Positions 35,586 through 48,661 of a stretch of 64,000 nucleotides of DNA are shown here, in pieces (position 1 is the first letter of the stretch; every line of letters starts with the position of its first letter). The stretch is taken from assembly GCA_964036295.1 (NCBI GenBank), contig OZ038469.1, positions 4,356,067 through 4,420,066 of the forward strand, read 5' to 3'. The DNA comes from Plumapathes pennacea (lineage: Eukaryota; Cnidaria; Anthozoa; Antipatharia; Myriopathidae). A model generated the notes under the pieces. The model did no database searches, had not been told where the DNA came from, and was given only the letters and a program-made list of their open reading frames with translations. A program made the position numbers and the translations under genes.

Positions 35586-37140
35586 AAGGAAGTGAAGCTG
35601 CTGTGTCCTCTGAGGCGCCGAACACTCGCCTTGGACCCGCACAGACGTTCAAAGTTGGACACAAACTCCATACTTGTTGTGTATTTCTGTGAAATAAGTT
35701 GATCATGCAGTACATGTTAAATGTTTTCAATTTCTTGTCCTTTCACCGACCAAATGCCAGTAGTGCATGCAGGCTCATTACTTTTGCAAATTACGCGGAA
35801 ATTGACAATTCTAGGTTCCTCTCGCACAGCTCAACACGCCAATCAAGTGCCCACATTGTTTCCTAACATTAGATGGGCAAGAGTCTAGTTTACTGTGAGT
35901 TTTGTGTAGGGGCTTTTGAGAAGAATTTTCGATGGCAAATAAACATAGTCCATTGCCGTATAGTCTGACATCTACTTGGAGTGTGTACGTGTAGTCTCTA
36001 ATAGTCTCTAATAGTCTAGTATCTGTTTCACGGGTTTATTGAAATCACTCTACTACTATTATAAACTACTACATTATACTATCACCATTACTCAGTAACA
36101 AGTCACTACTCTTGTCTGTAATACAACGCTTCAACATTCCGGTTCATCCCCTCAACAACCTATATAATTCATCCAACTTAGGTTCGGGACGGACAAGCGT
36201 CAAACTCAACTGATTCAAATGAATTAAATTTATGACAAGATTGACGATTGTCTCAATTAGTTCGACTGGATGTATTTGGATCGACCGAGACGTTCTTTCC
36301 ATCTAAAGTAGACAAAAATAACGACTCAATCAATCAATCCTTTATTTATACCTAAATCGCCTAAGAGCTAAAGCACTAGATCGTTCAAAATACGATCGCG
36401 TCTATTATAACATTACTAATAAATAACCTTTGTGGTTTCTGGTTCAAACGTCGATCTTCAAACCAAATACGTATCAATCGGTTCCAATTCCATCGAAGGC
36501 TTCTCATCGAGTGCCCGCTGATCAAAAGAATTGCTTTACAGTTTCTGAGAGGTCTGAATTTACATCGTTCGACGTCCAACTCATGAAGAATTCGACGGTT
36601 TCTCAAACCTTACTCCTAACACATTCAATCGTATACCTGATGAAAAGCGTCGGGATTCCCAGGAGCAAAGATGGAGCTAAGCCTCGTCAGTATTAACTGC
36701 ACCACCTCGGGCCACACAGCATTCACCAAGAAGTCGAATCCACGAATTCCCGATCTTTGCTCGCCAAATGTCGCCACGCCCTTTGACGCTAAATAGCCCG
36801 CTGTGATGTTCATCATCTGTGTGCAGTGTCTGGGAACGAAGTCGAGAACCTGGCCATACAAGCGCCGTAGTCCATCAACTGGATCAGCCACCAGCACCTT
36901 TTCGTCGATCACCTGCGTTGCAGAACAGAGAGCTGTGTAAAGTTACATAAATGCGTCTTAAACTCCTAGTTTTGGTGCTTACATTGAGGCCCCACAGTCC
37001 ACACGGATGCATTTCGTTTGAAAACGTAAACATTTTATTGCGTTTTCGTGTCTCGTCCACACGAATACGATGAAAACGATTCATCGAATTCACCAAAAAC
37101 GCAAACTTTTGTAAACAGTTGTTGTTGTTGATGATGATGA

Positions 37141-39447
37141 TGGTGGTGGTGGTGGTGGTGGTGGTGGTGGTGGTGGTGGTGGTGGTGGTGGTGGTGGTGG
37201 TGGTGGTGGTGGTGGTGGTGGTGGTGGTGGTGGTGGTGGTGGTGGTGGTGGTGGTGGTGGTGGTGGTGGTGGTGGTGGTGGTGGTGGTGGTGGTGGTGGT
37301 GGTGGTGGTGGTGGTGGTGGTGGTGGTGGTGGTGGTGGTGGTGGTGGTGGTGGTGGTGGTGGTGGTGGTGGTGGTGGTGGTGGTGGTGGTGGTGGTGGTG
37401 GTGGTGGTGGTGGTGGTGGTGGTGGTGGTGGTGGTGGTGGTGGTGGTGGTGGTGGTGGTGGTGGTGGTGGTGGTGGTGGTGGTGGTGGTGGTGGTGGTGG
37501 TGGTGGTGGTGGTGGTGGTGGTGGTGGTGGTGGTGGTGGTGGTGGTGGTGGTGGTGGTGGTGGTGGTGGTGGTGGTGGTGGTGGTGGTGGTGGTGGTGGT
37601 GGTGGTGGTGGTGGTGGTGGTGGTGGTGGTGGTGGTGGTGGTGGTGGTGGTGGTGGTGGTGGTGGTGGTGGTGGTGGTGGTGGTGGTGGTGGTGGTGGTG
37701 GTGGTGGTGGTGGTGGTGGTGGTGGTGGTGGTGGTGGTGGTGGTGGTGGTGGTGGTGGTGGTGGTGGTGGTGGTGGTGGTGGTGGTGGTGGTGGTGGTGG
37801 TGGTGGTGGTGGTGGTGGTGGTGGTGGTGGTGGTGGTGGTGGTGGTGGTGGTGGTGGTGGTGGTGGTGGTGGTGGTGGTGGTGGTGGTGGTGGTGGTGGT
37901 GGTGGTGGTGGTGGTGGTGGTGGTGGTGGTGGTGGTGGTGGTGGTGGTGGTGGTGGTGGTGGTGGTGGTGGTGGTGGTGGTGGTGGTGGTGGTGGTGGTG
38001 GTGGTGGTGGTGGTGGTGGTGGTGGTGGTGGTGGTGGTGGTGGTGGTGGTGGTGGTGGTGGTGGTGGTGGTGGTGGTGGTGGTGGTGGTGGTGGTGGTGG
38101 TGGTGGTGGTGGTGGTGGTGGTGGTGGTGGTGGTGGTGGTGGTGGTGGTGGTGGTGGTGGTGGTGGTGGTGGTGGTGGTGGTGGTGGTGGTGGTGGTGGT
38201 GGTGGTGGTGGTGGTGGTGGTGGTGGTGGTGGTGGTGGTGGTGGTGGTGGTGGTGGTGGTGGTGGTGGTGGTGGTGGTGGTGGTGGTGGTGGTGGTGGTG
38301 GTGGTGGTGGTGGTGGTGGTGGTGGTGGTGGTGGTGGTGGTGGTGGTGGTGGTGGTGGTGGTGGTGGTGGTGGTGGTGGTGGTGGTGGTGGTGGTGGTGG
38401 TGGTGGTGGTGGTGGTGGTGGTGGTGGTGGTGGTGGTGGTGGTGGTGGTGGTGGTGGTGGTGGTGGTGGTGGTGGTGGTGGTGGTGGTGGTGGTGGTGGT
38501 GGTGGTGGTGGTGGTGGTGGTGGTGGTGGTGGTGGTGGTGGTGGTGGTGGTGGTGGTGGTGGTGGTGGTGGTGGTGGTGGTGGTGGTGGTGGTGGTGGTG
38601 GTGGTGGTGGTGGTGGTGGTGGTGGTGGTGGTGGTGGTGGTGGTGGTGGTGGTGGTGGTGGTGGTGGTGGTGGTGGTGGTGGTGGTGGTGGTGGTGGTGG
38701 TGGTGGTGGTGGTGGTGGTGGTGGTGGTGGTGGTGGTGGTGGTGGTGGTGGTGGTGGTGGTGGTGGTGGTGGTGGTGGTGGTGGTGGTGGTGGTGGTGGT
38801 GGTGGTGGTGGTGGTGGTGGTGGTGGTGGTGGTGGTGGTGGTGGTGGTGGTGGTGGTGGTGGTGGTGGTGGTGGTGGTGGTGGTGGTGGTGGTGGTGGTG
38901 GTGGTGGTGGTGGTGGTGGTGGTGGTGGTGGTGGTGGTGGTGGTGGTGGTGGTGGTGGTGGTGGTGGTGGTGGTGGTGGTGGTGGTGGTGGTGGTGGTGG
39001 TGGTGGTGGTGGTGGTGGTGGTGGTGGTGGTGGTGGTGGTGGTGGTGGTGGTGGTGGTGGTGGTGGTGGTGGTGGTGGTGGTGGTGGTGGTGGTGGTGGT
39101 GGTGGTGGTGGTGGTGGTGGTGGTGGTGGTGGTGGTGGTGGTGGTGGTGGTGGTGGTGGTGGTGGTGGTGGTGGTGGTGGTGGTGGTGGTGGTGGTGGTG
39201 GTGGTGGTGGTGGTGGTGGTGGTGGTGGTGGTGGTGGTGGTGGTGGTGGTGGTGGTGGTGGTGGTGGTGGTGGTGGTGGTGGTGGTGGTGGTGGTGGTGG
39301 TGGTGGTGGTGGTGGTGGTGGTGGTGGTGGTGGTGGTGGTGGTGGTGGTGGTGGTGGTGGTGGTGGTGGTGGTGGTGGTGGTGGTGGTGGTGGTGGTGGT
39401 GGTGGTGGTGGTGGTGGTGGTGGTGGTGGTGGTGGTGGTGGTGGTGG

Positions 39448-39473
<26 letters not shown>
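37141..39473. repeat. Perfect (GGT)n tract, about 777 triplets
   Basis: 2.33 kb of uninterrupted TGG/GGT triplets in COG2 intron 6 of copy B. Copy A has about 130 bp of mixed GAT/GGT at this place. On the COG2 transcript strand it reads (ACC)n. Long ORFs through it (poly-Val, Thr, His, Pro) are artefacts. GG-rich repeats can form G-quadruplexes and the tract could expand by slippage. Its perfection may also reflect consensus error in assembly. Confidence 0.95.
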
Positions 39474-39742
<269 letters not shown>

Positions 39743-40396
39743 AATGATCACGATGATGATGATCAATATTAATAAATGGCGACTTAAATAAAAACGACGA
39801 TGATACAATAAAAGTGATGCCGTGCCGTGGATAACAATCACATGCGATGACGAAGGCGACAACTGTACAGTTTAAAAATCGCTTGGTTGTTCGCAAAAAA
39901 ACGTCTGTAAGAGGGATCTATCCTGCAGGGTGTATTATCTCACACGGGGGGAGATATCTGAGAGCAATTACCCACAGAGAAGAGGGAGGGGAGGGAGGGG
40001 GAAGTCTGTACTAAACTGAATGAAGTGTACCTCAGTCATGTACGGTTTGACGACCACTTGTCTGAAGAGCAGTTCGGCGTCGTGAGACTTGTCGATGATT
40101 GCGTACGTCCTCAGTACTCTGGACAGGATGTCCAGTTCTCCAGTCTGCAGTCCTTCTTGGAAGGCCGACTCCAGCTGTCGCTGTAGTGTACTCGTGATTG
40201 CTGCGATGCGCTGTATCATCAAGAATCAGGAAAAACCCAAACAGGTGTGAGTAAACCAATGTTAACAGTTCACGAACCAAAAGCATAAAACTCCCTCAGG
40301 ATAAAACTACAGTCAAACCTCCCTGAGCAACTACCTCCCGTAAGCAACCACCTCTCTTAAGCGACCACTTTCCAAATGACCGATTGGTCCCTCAGT

Positions 40397-40803
40397 GTGT
40401 TCTCACTACATCACTTTAATGCTCCACCCCTCCACTCCTCCCCGGGTCTCCCGTCCCCTCCCCCTCTCCCAAAATTTGTTATATAAAGTTTAAAACGAGG
40501 TCTTTGAGCGGCGCTGTAAGAATCGTTAGAGTGGCTCTATAAGAATCCTTAGAACGGCTCTGTAAGAGAATCGTTAGAGTGGCTCTGTAAGAATCCTTAG
40601 GGTGGCTCTGTAAGAATCCTAAGAATGGCTCTGTAAGAGTCCTTAGAATGGCTCTGTAAGAATCCTTAAACGGCTCTGTAAGAATCCTTAGAACGGCTCT
40701 GTAAGAGAGGCTTATGTAAAACAGTACACTTACATAGAGGGTCTTTTTCTTATGTTATTCTTTGTTTTTATATAAGGCTCCGTGCCCAGAAAGCGATAAT
40801 GAT
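40397..40803. repeat. Insert with about 21-bp minisatellite in the copy B intron 5 array
   Basis: Starts GTGTTCTCACTACATCAC and contains about nine units of the type GGCTCTGTAAGAATCCTTAG with small variants. It interrupts the 82-bp minisatellite described at 6170-6900; three units of that array remain at about 40,805-41,000. Confidence 0.75.
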
Positions 40804-41519
40804 CCAAATTACTATTAGTGAAACCTCTCGTAAGCGACCACCTCTCTTAAGCGACCACTTTCAAATGACAGATTGGTCCTTTAGTCAAATTACTATTAGT
40901 AAAACCTCTCGTAAGCGACCACCTCTCTTAAGCCACCACTTTCCAAATGACCGATTGGTCCTTTAGTCAAATTACTGTTAGTGAAAACTCTCGTCAGCGA
41001 CCACCTCTCGTAAGCAACCACGACCACTTTAAGGCTCACCATTTGAGTTTTTCTATTGTTTTTACCTCTGGTAAGCGACCACTCTGTGCTCCCAAAGAGC
41101 GGTTTTTAATAGACTGTGAGCATGCTTTGGCTTTGCAATTGCTTCACTTTCATTGGTCTAAATAAAGTTGGCAGCATGTGTACATCTACAATAGATCGAG
41201 GGAGTAACAGCTTACCCCTCGAATACTCTCCACCAATGGATGTCCTTGGCTTTGTGTGACATAAAACTGCAGCTGGTTGAACTCGCTTGCTACTCTCTCT
41301 ATTAGATGAGAGTCATTCTCGCTGTACAAATGTACAAAATCCGATGTCATTATACAGAAATAACTGCACTTTAGTTGTATACACAGGAAAGTCCATGACA
41401 AATGGTTACCTCCAGAAATCTAGAGATAAACTTAACTTTAAGTTACGCTCTGTTAAACATTTTTAGTAAACTTAGTAAGCTTGCAAGTTGGCAAGCAAAA
41501 AACTGATTCTTTACCTCAA

Positions 41520-41604
<85 letters not shown>
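41520..41604. repeat. (AAT)n microsatellite, copy B
   Basis: About 28 pure AAT units in COG2 intron 4, longer and purer than at 7406-7487. Confidence 0.9.
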
Positions 41605-41609
<5 letters not shown>

Positions 41610-42912
41610 AAATATTAAGGGCTCTTGCCTTGAAACAGTGATTTCTCAATATAAGTACAATATTGAGATGTAGATACTACTAATAAATTAACTGTAGCTC
41701 TGTATACTATACAAAAATGAACTGTGTGAAAATGTTATCCAAAGAAGGCTCCCTGATGCAAACACCCTTATGATACTGCACACTACATCTATTGTACAAT
41801 GTACCTTTCAGACTGATCAACAGCATGTTCCTCACTCATGGACCCTTTGAGAAGACGCTCTATTTTCTCCAAAGACTTTGTGATGTTCAGCAAGTGCTGC
41901 ATACACATCTGAAAGACAAGAATACACTCTAACTCAGGTTATACTATAAAAGCAAAGCACAAGATGACAGGCGGGTTTCTATTACAACACATTACAACCA
42001 TTCTTCAGTGCCAAAAATAATATTGTACAGCAGTTATGCAGTTCATAAGGCTTAAGATTTTATACTCAAGATAAATGTGTTTAGTGCCACATTGGCCAAC
42101 TTTGTTAAGAAAAACTCCCAAAAATAACCGGGGAATGGAAAAATGGAAGAATTCGACCCTTTGGAGCAAAATTATGGCTAAAGTGGCCCCATATGTGATC
42201 ATGGCAGTGAAGTCTAGATGAAGACATGTAATTAACTGCATGCAGATCAGCTTATTTTTAAGCTACTTTTAAAAATATATTGTAAACAAGTGAAATTCCC
42301 AGTATAGTCATTTAAATGATTATTATTTTGCACTATTAAAATAACTGCATAATTAACTTATGCCAAGTGTCAAAACCTCAGCTGAGATACTGTATTTTGG
42401 ATAAACAGAGTACCTTCTTTTTTCTTAGAAGAGCCCTCTCATTTAATTTATCTTCAATTCCATCAATGGTTCCATCTAATGCCGTCTTGATCAGCTAACA
42501 ACATCCAAAAATGTTAATTACCAGGTTGACAAATAATTTTGCACAAAACACAAAGCACAATACTGCACAGAAAATCATTCCACCTACCAAAACCTCCTCT
42601 TTCAACTGGCCCAGGGGTACAGAAAGGCTTACAATGCTTTTGTCCATTCCAACCTAAGATATGGGGCAGATTACAGATACATGTGTTTATTTTATCACTG
42701 TGTTGTGGCGTAATATTGGAGTAAAGTACTGACTACCATATTGTACATATTTTTTGGGGATTTCTAAATAGAAACTGTCTAATATTCTACTACATATACT
42801 AGACACATTCAAATTGTTTCGATCTTTTTGCTGGACTGCATGAGTTGCCTGCACAGCATCAAGTTTGGGGGAATTTTATATTGTTACCCTTCACGTGCAA
42901 GCATGAGAAGTC

Positions 42913-43124
42913 GTTAACTCCCAAGCTCAAAATACAGATTCTCCCAGCCTTTTAAGAGCAAAATGTATGAGTAATGTAACGAGAATTGATAGTGGTTTGC
43001 TTTTGTCTTAGCAAAGCATTAAAAGCAAGGTTCTCCCTACTGTATCATATTGTTTCTGGTCAGAAACTAAAGGAGAAAATCGAAGTGGATCAAAGTGGAT
43101 CATTATTGGGAGTATAAGGGTTAA
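42913..43124. repeat. TTAA-type MITE, copy B-3
   Basis: Counterpart of 8788-8988 with a 10-bp tandem duplication (CAAAGTGGAT). Confidence 0.7.
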
Positions 43125-43216
43125 CTAAACCAAACCTGACATACTATTAAAGATAGCTTCACCAGGTACCGTCTGAATAATAATCTCGCCGAGTTTATCT
43201 GAGGGCCCAGATTAAA

Positions 43217-43318
43217 TAGCCTGTGAACAGGCTCTCTCTTTTTTACGGCCGCGCGGAGGCTGGGAGAGAGTTTGACGGAGGGGAGAGCCTGTGAACACTG
43301 CTATCAAACCGCTGTTCC
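43217..43318. repeat. Left terminal inverted repeat of the 7.6-kb transposon
   Basis: 102 bp. It begins with the near-palindrome AGCCTGTGAACAGGCT and repeats GCCTGTGAACA about 68 bp further in, giving two possible transposase-binding sites. The GC-rich ACGGCCGCGCGGAGG segment lies between them. Confidence 0.92.
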
Positions 43319-43459
43319 GCCCCGTCACGCTCGAATGACCATCCATTGTTAAATTATCTGTCAATTATCTGTCACTTATCCCTACGTCACGCGCGAACGT
43401 GAGTGTCAAAAGTTCGCGGGCAAACTCTGCATGCGTAATATTTTTTCGCCTGTGACTGG

Positions 43460-46400
43460 ATGAAGCTGTGTCGCTTTTGTAGGAAGGCTTTAGACGCTGT
43501 CACAAGGATTCCCAGAGTTTCAGTGTTCTCCACTGTAAAAAACAAAGAGTTACTTGTAGGCGGGAGAGAAAGTATAAGGCTTGCAGATACCTTTGAAGAA
43601 CTGGGCTTCTCATTAGCGCAGGGCGAGGAGTACTCGGACCTTTCTTGTTTGTCTTGTGCTAGACAAGCGGTGCGACTTTCCCACTCCATTTCCATCTTAA
43701 CCAAGCATTGTAATGAGCCGTTGGAGGATAAGAAAAGGCTTCAACGATCTCCTACTGGCGTCACACCGATCTCAAAGAGACCAAAACCACTATTAACTAC
43801 GACCGCGACAAAAAGAACTACAGCGCTCCGGTCTCCGGCTAGTCAACCTCCAGCGAAGCGACTGAATAAAGAACAACCGTCGGACGAAACGTCATCGCGT
43901 AAGGCGCTGAACTTCTCCAGCCGTGATGCAGAAAACCTGTCTCGAGAAGAGGATCCACTGACAATGGACGACAAAATACATGCGAACATGAACTGGTCCC
44001 AGGATGAAAAAAGTACGGTGGTTAAGGTAAATAATTTTTCTTTTTTGCAATTAATATCGCAATTTATTGCGATGTACCTGAAAGATTCATTTCTTGTTTT
44101 TTTTTTTTTTTTTCAGATCTTCGTTGGGTACCCAACCAGCGGAAAGGTTGTCGAGTACGAGTGCAAGGACGCCAAGGAGAAGAAAGCGCTGAAGAACATC
44201 GCAACGAAAAATTCTGCCGCTGCTGCAGCAGCACTTTGCAGCGTAGATTCCTTGAAAACGCATATCTTTGTGGAATTTACTAAAGCACTCATGAAAGAAG
44301 TCGTTAATTTTTCGAAGAGCCCAGACTGTGTCTTAAAAGTGACGTCTCCCAATTCAGTGGCTGACTTTTCAAACGGGACGTTCTTCACCCAGCTTTGCGA
44401 GAGGTGTCCACATTTGGTTTTCTTTCTGGCCTCGATATCTGAAGCCGGAAAGCCTGCCAAAATGGCAAAAACCATTTTACATGGCATCGACAAGTTGAAT
44501 ATTCGTCCAGAATTGCGGAATGCAATATGTGCTGCGGCGTCAATCAGCCTGAAACAGTACTACCAGAGACTCACTGCGTGGCACTACAGAATCGGATTGA
44601 TGTTGTTGCACGGGGGCGCGAAAGCCTCAACATTGGAAAGGTCCCATCATTTAGGTGTAAGTGTTTCGCAGATTTCATGCATTCGAATGCAGAAAAAATT
44701 TGGTGATCTCTTCGACGCAAAAGTCCTGTCTTGGACCGAACAAACCAAGGAAAAAGAACTCTCGATTCTTTTTCTAAAGGAAACTGCAAAGAATCAACTG
44801 AGCCGTGACGACGGAAATGCAACAATCGATTTCTCTTGCGAAGTTGTAAGCGCTTACAATCATTACGATGAATCGATCTACAAAGGTTGTCTGGATTTGT
44901 TGGAGGAGATCAGTAGCCGAGAAGGGGAACAGGAAGTTGGAAAAGAGATGACATTCAGTTTGGAAATTACTGAAAAGGCTATCACTGAACTGAGGAATAG
45001 CATCATTCACTTTAAGTGAGTATAGTACCGTTCCCCAAACCTGGAATACTTGCTATTGTGACTCTGGATATTTTAAAATTTGACTCATTTTGAAAAAAAG
45101 TTGTTACAATGGCTAATGCCTCTACAATAGGCAAAATCATTTAGTGATTAAGATATTTTATTGATCAAAATGTTCTGTTTTTGTGTTCTATTTTAGAATT
45201 GTAGCAGACAACCTTGACTTCAGTGTTCAGGCACGCCACCAGACGAAAAGTTCTCAAAACAAGTCACTGCACTGGACACATGCATTTGCAGTGCGAAACA
45301 GAGTCAGCCCAGATAGTACACTGTGTTACGACAAGCCACAAATGAAAGTAACCGACCTTGAAATGGCTCATATCTTACTATCAAAAGATGAAGAAGAAGA
45401 AATGTACAACGACTTGGTTCCACTGATCTACAGGGAGATTGTCAGATACATGCCATGCTACAAACCTTTCATGGGTGGTGTACAGCACCACATTCCTCAT
45501 CCTCATTCAAAAGAGATGTCAAGGAAATCAGAACAGGTTGCAGTATGAATTAATAAAAAATGCATTTAGTTGTAGATTAATGTATTAAAAATGGTTCCTT
45601 TTGAAAATAGTGTCTGCTGGGATTGTACTTTCTGAATTCGAACAAGTCTGGGGATATGGCCGACATTCTCAAGGACTTCCAGGAGAAGTATGTTGCTCGA
45701 AAGGATGAAGAGATTTTGCATCCAACGATAATGCATGGAGATCAGCTGACTGAGGAACGTGCCCGAAATGTGCAGTGGACCTATCATTTGAGTGATACTT
45801 CATTTGAACGCCTGGAGGGTATCGAGCCAACTTTTTCAGAGTTTCACTTGAAGATGTGCCTGTATGAGGTTTGTGTCAACGTTGAGTAAGGCCCATTTCT
45901 GATAGACATTTGGCCTCATTTGCACCTCCCCATAATATACCTGAGTATTTCGCTTTTACTAATGATAATGTGTAAAAAAAAAAAACAGGTTAATAACAAA
46001 ATATTTGTGGATGAGAAATCAGCAAGTGAACGGGGTACATCTTTTGCTGAAATGACGAGATCCGGAAGCTCAAATGCCAAGAAGGGGCCCTCAAATGAAT
46101 ACAATGGGTTTAAGGATTTCCATGAGAGTGAGACTGCAGCACACATTTTGGCTGCATGGATGCAGTTCTCCGGAATGAAAGACATTGAAGGTTAGATAAA
46201 TGATATATATTTTAATAAATTTTTTTCTTTCAATCTCAAACTGTGGTTATTCATATTACAGTAAGGAGAACCTGGCAACTATCAAAGTTTGCCTTTGAAT
46301 CAGTCAGATGTACTTGAACAGTTTACCAGTTGTGACAATTTGTATTGCTTGAACTTGGAGCTAACAGAGTTTAACTGTATTTTGATAATGATCATTGTCA

Positions 46401-47887
46401 TAAAATCAATGTTATATTATTTTGACATTTTCACATCAAACACATTTTTTTTTTAGATTCTCCCCAAGAACGAGTTATTCCAGATGACTCTGTAATGTCA
46501 CAATGGAGTGAGGAAAGGAAAAAACGCTGGCTCTCAAGTGAAATCAAGGTTTTCCTGAAGCAACATGTGTTTCAGGGTACAACTGAGAAAATGACGACAC
46601 TGTGCCAGGGAGTCAATGCTCTAGATGAGCTTGATAGAAATGGATACCCATGCAGGCAATGTGCCCAAAAGTTCAAGCACCACTCCACCAGAGTTAAGTA
46701 TGAACATTTTACTTTAACTCCATTCACTTATACCTGCCAACTTTTTTCAAGTCAAAGCCAAGAGATTCTTATCCCATGGGAGGTCAAGGGTTTTTGAAGA
46801 AGCCCAACATATGCAAAAATTTCAGTGATTTTTCTATAAAAATCAGAGAATTCAGTATTTTTTAATCTGTATTTATTTTACTCTTCCCTCCTACTGACCT
46901 CCTCCTGCAATCTCTAATTTATTGTATCTTGTATTTCTGGTTTATGCTCTAGTCATGAAAGACAAATGCATAACTGTGTCCTGGAAACACCTGTTGTTGG
47001 AGGATTGGATGAGTTTGGCTATTACAGATGTAGAAGCAACTGTGGTAAGACCTACAAGACAAAGCAAGGCAGGAACAGGTAAATGTTTCTACGTGTAAGT
47101 GTAAAAATAATAACAGTTTACACAGAATCATTACTTATTTATCAGGCATGAGAGAGAGAAGCATCCAAATTCTTCCACTTCAGAGGAAGTGACAACTGAA
47201 AGTCAACAGATAATTGATGACAACCCTACATTGGAAGACTGGAAGAGGAACTATCATACTGCTCGACTGACATTTGGACTGATCATCATGCTCCTAAGTG
47301 ATGCTGTGAAAGAGGGAGACCCAAGAAGACTGTTGTACTCCATTAAGATTGCACTTCTCTTTCTCTACACATATGGAAGAGTTAAATATGCATATGTTGT
47401 GCTTTTATTTTTAGCCAAATTGTATGCAATACTTCCAAATGGTATGGCATTTGAGCTAATTCACAACAGATTTTTCAATGCTTCAGGAAAAACTGGAGGT
47501 AACATACCCCTAGACCTCAGAATGGAGCACCTGAATAAATTATTGAAAATTGCCTTGAAACAGCTTGGGTCAAATATCAGTGAATCAGGTGCACAGAGAA
47601 TTGCCAGGTCATTAACAGGATTAGAACATCTAATTGGTAATGTCTGCAGTTCTTGTAACCTAGACCCAAGAAGTGGCCACCACAGTGCAAAGCACTTACA
47701 AGAAACAGTCCTTCTCATTACGAAGGATCTTATGAATGAGGAAGTGTTCAACTATCAACCTGGGAGAGAGTATCAAGCCTTCAAGAAATTTAACGGTGAT
47801 TTGTTTCATAAACTTGACCATCGAAAGTTTTTCTGCTGGGCCAGACATCTTTTCAAAGTCTGGGAACCTATGTATTCACAGCCATAG
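43460..47887 (+). CDS. DUF6589-type transposase of the 7.6-kb transposon, eight exons, 1,124 aa
   Basis: Exons 43,460-44,026; 44,117-45,015; 45,197-45,536; 45,611-45,868; 45,989-46,190; 46,457-46,697; 46,953-47,078; 47,146-47,887, all with GT-AG borders and matching phases (3,375 nt with stop). Residues 4/7 and 63/66 are CxxC pairs arranged like a ZAD-type zinc domain. ADNLD (residues about 492-496), GDQLT (645-649) and PLDLRMEHLN (around 1005) are the conserved acidic blocks of the DUF6589 family and could supply an RNase H-like catalytic triad. Two C2H2 fingers (CRQCAQKF...H and CRSNCGKTY...H, residues about 821-885) are each split by an intron and sit between the catalytic blocks. An AATAAA lies at 48,105. 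The catalytic role is inferred from family patterns. Confidence 0.85.
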
Positions 47888-48661
47888 AATACAATCATAT
47901 AAGGGACCAATGGCTCCATTGGGATTGTATCATTTATCCAGCTTGTGAGAGTTTTCCTTATAATAATAATATTATTATATTATAGTTTACAGAATCTGGA
48001 CAATCATTTTGAGTCATGTCATGTACCTCATGTACCAGTACAGAAACACTATGCAACCCTCACATAGCAAACATTTATCTTGAAACATCTGGGTTACATA
48101 ATTTAATAAAGATAAGATAAACAAAATGACCTGAGCGAGGTTGTCCCCCGGGCCATGTGAGGGTATTATCACTTGATAGTGATACTCTGTTCTTAACAGT
48201 CATTGTATAAATACTACCTTTTTTTTGCTAAAGGGGTCAAATGACAAAATGGACAAAAGTCCTGTTCCTTTCTCCTATCACCATATATACTGTTTTTAGA
48301 AATTCATTAAAACTAAACGTGCAACCACATGAATCAAGCAATAATTCTTACCCAGTGGCAGTATAAATTGAAATGCATTGGAGTTCTGGGAACTCAGAAT
48401 CCTCCTGGAAAGTTTCACAGTCATTGCCAAATAAAACATGTAAACATAGTTAACACACATTACAGCTGATGTACATACCAGTGCTGGCATAACACTGAAT
48501 TTGTCGCATATTTTGCAATGTGATGTTCAAGGCAAATTCGCCTTTATAGTTTGCTGTTTGTATGGTTGCTGCTCGACTTTTGGGGGGTTTCTGCAAATAT
48601 CGTATTTCTAGTTGCATGTATACCAAGGTTGCCTTCTCATGAATAGGCCAGTTCATTTGGT
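47888..48661. other. Convergent intergenic spacer inside the transposon
   Basis: 774 bp between the two stop codons, AT-rich, with an AATAAA (48,105-48,110) serving the transposase side. No ORF or repeat of note. Confidence 0.6.

Noticed and set aside
44113..44493. Minus-strand 126-codon ORF in the transposon
   Set aside because: Shadow of transposase exon 2; no splice or family support.
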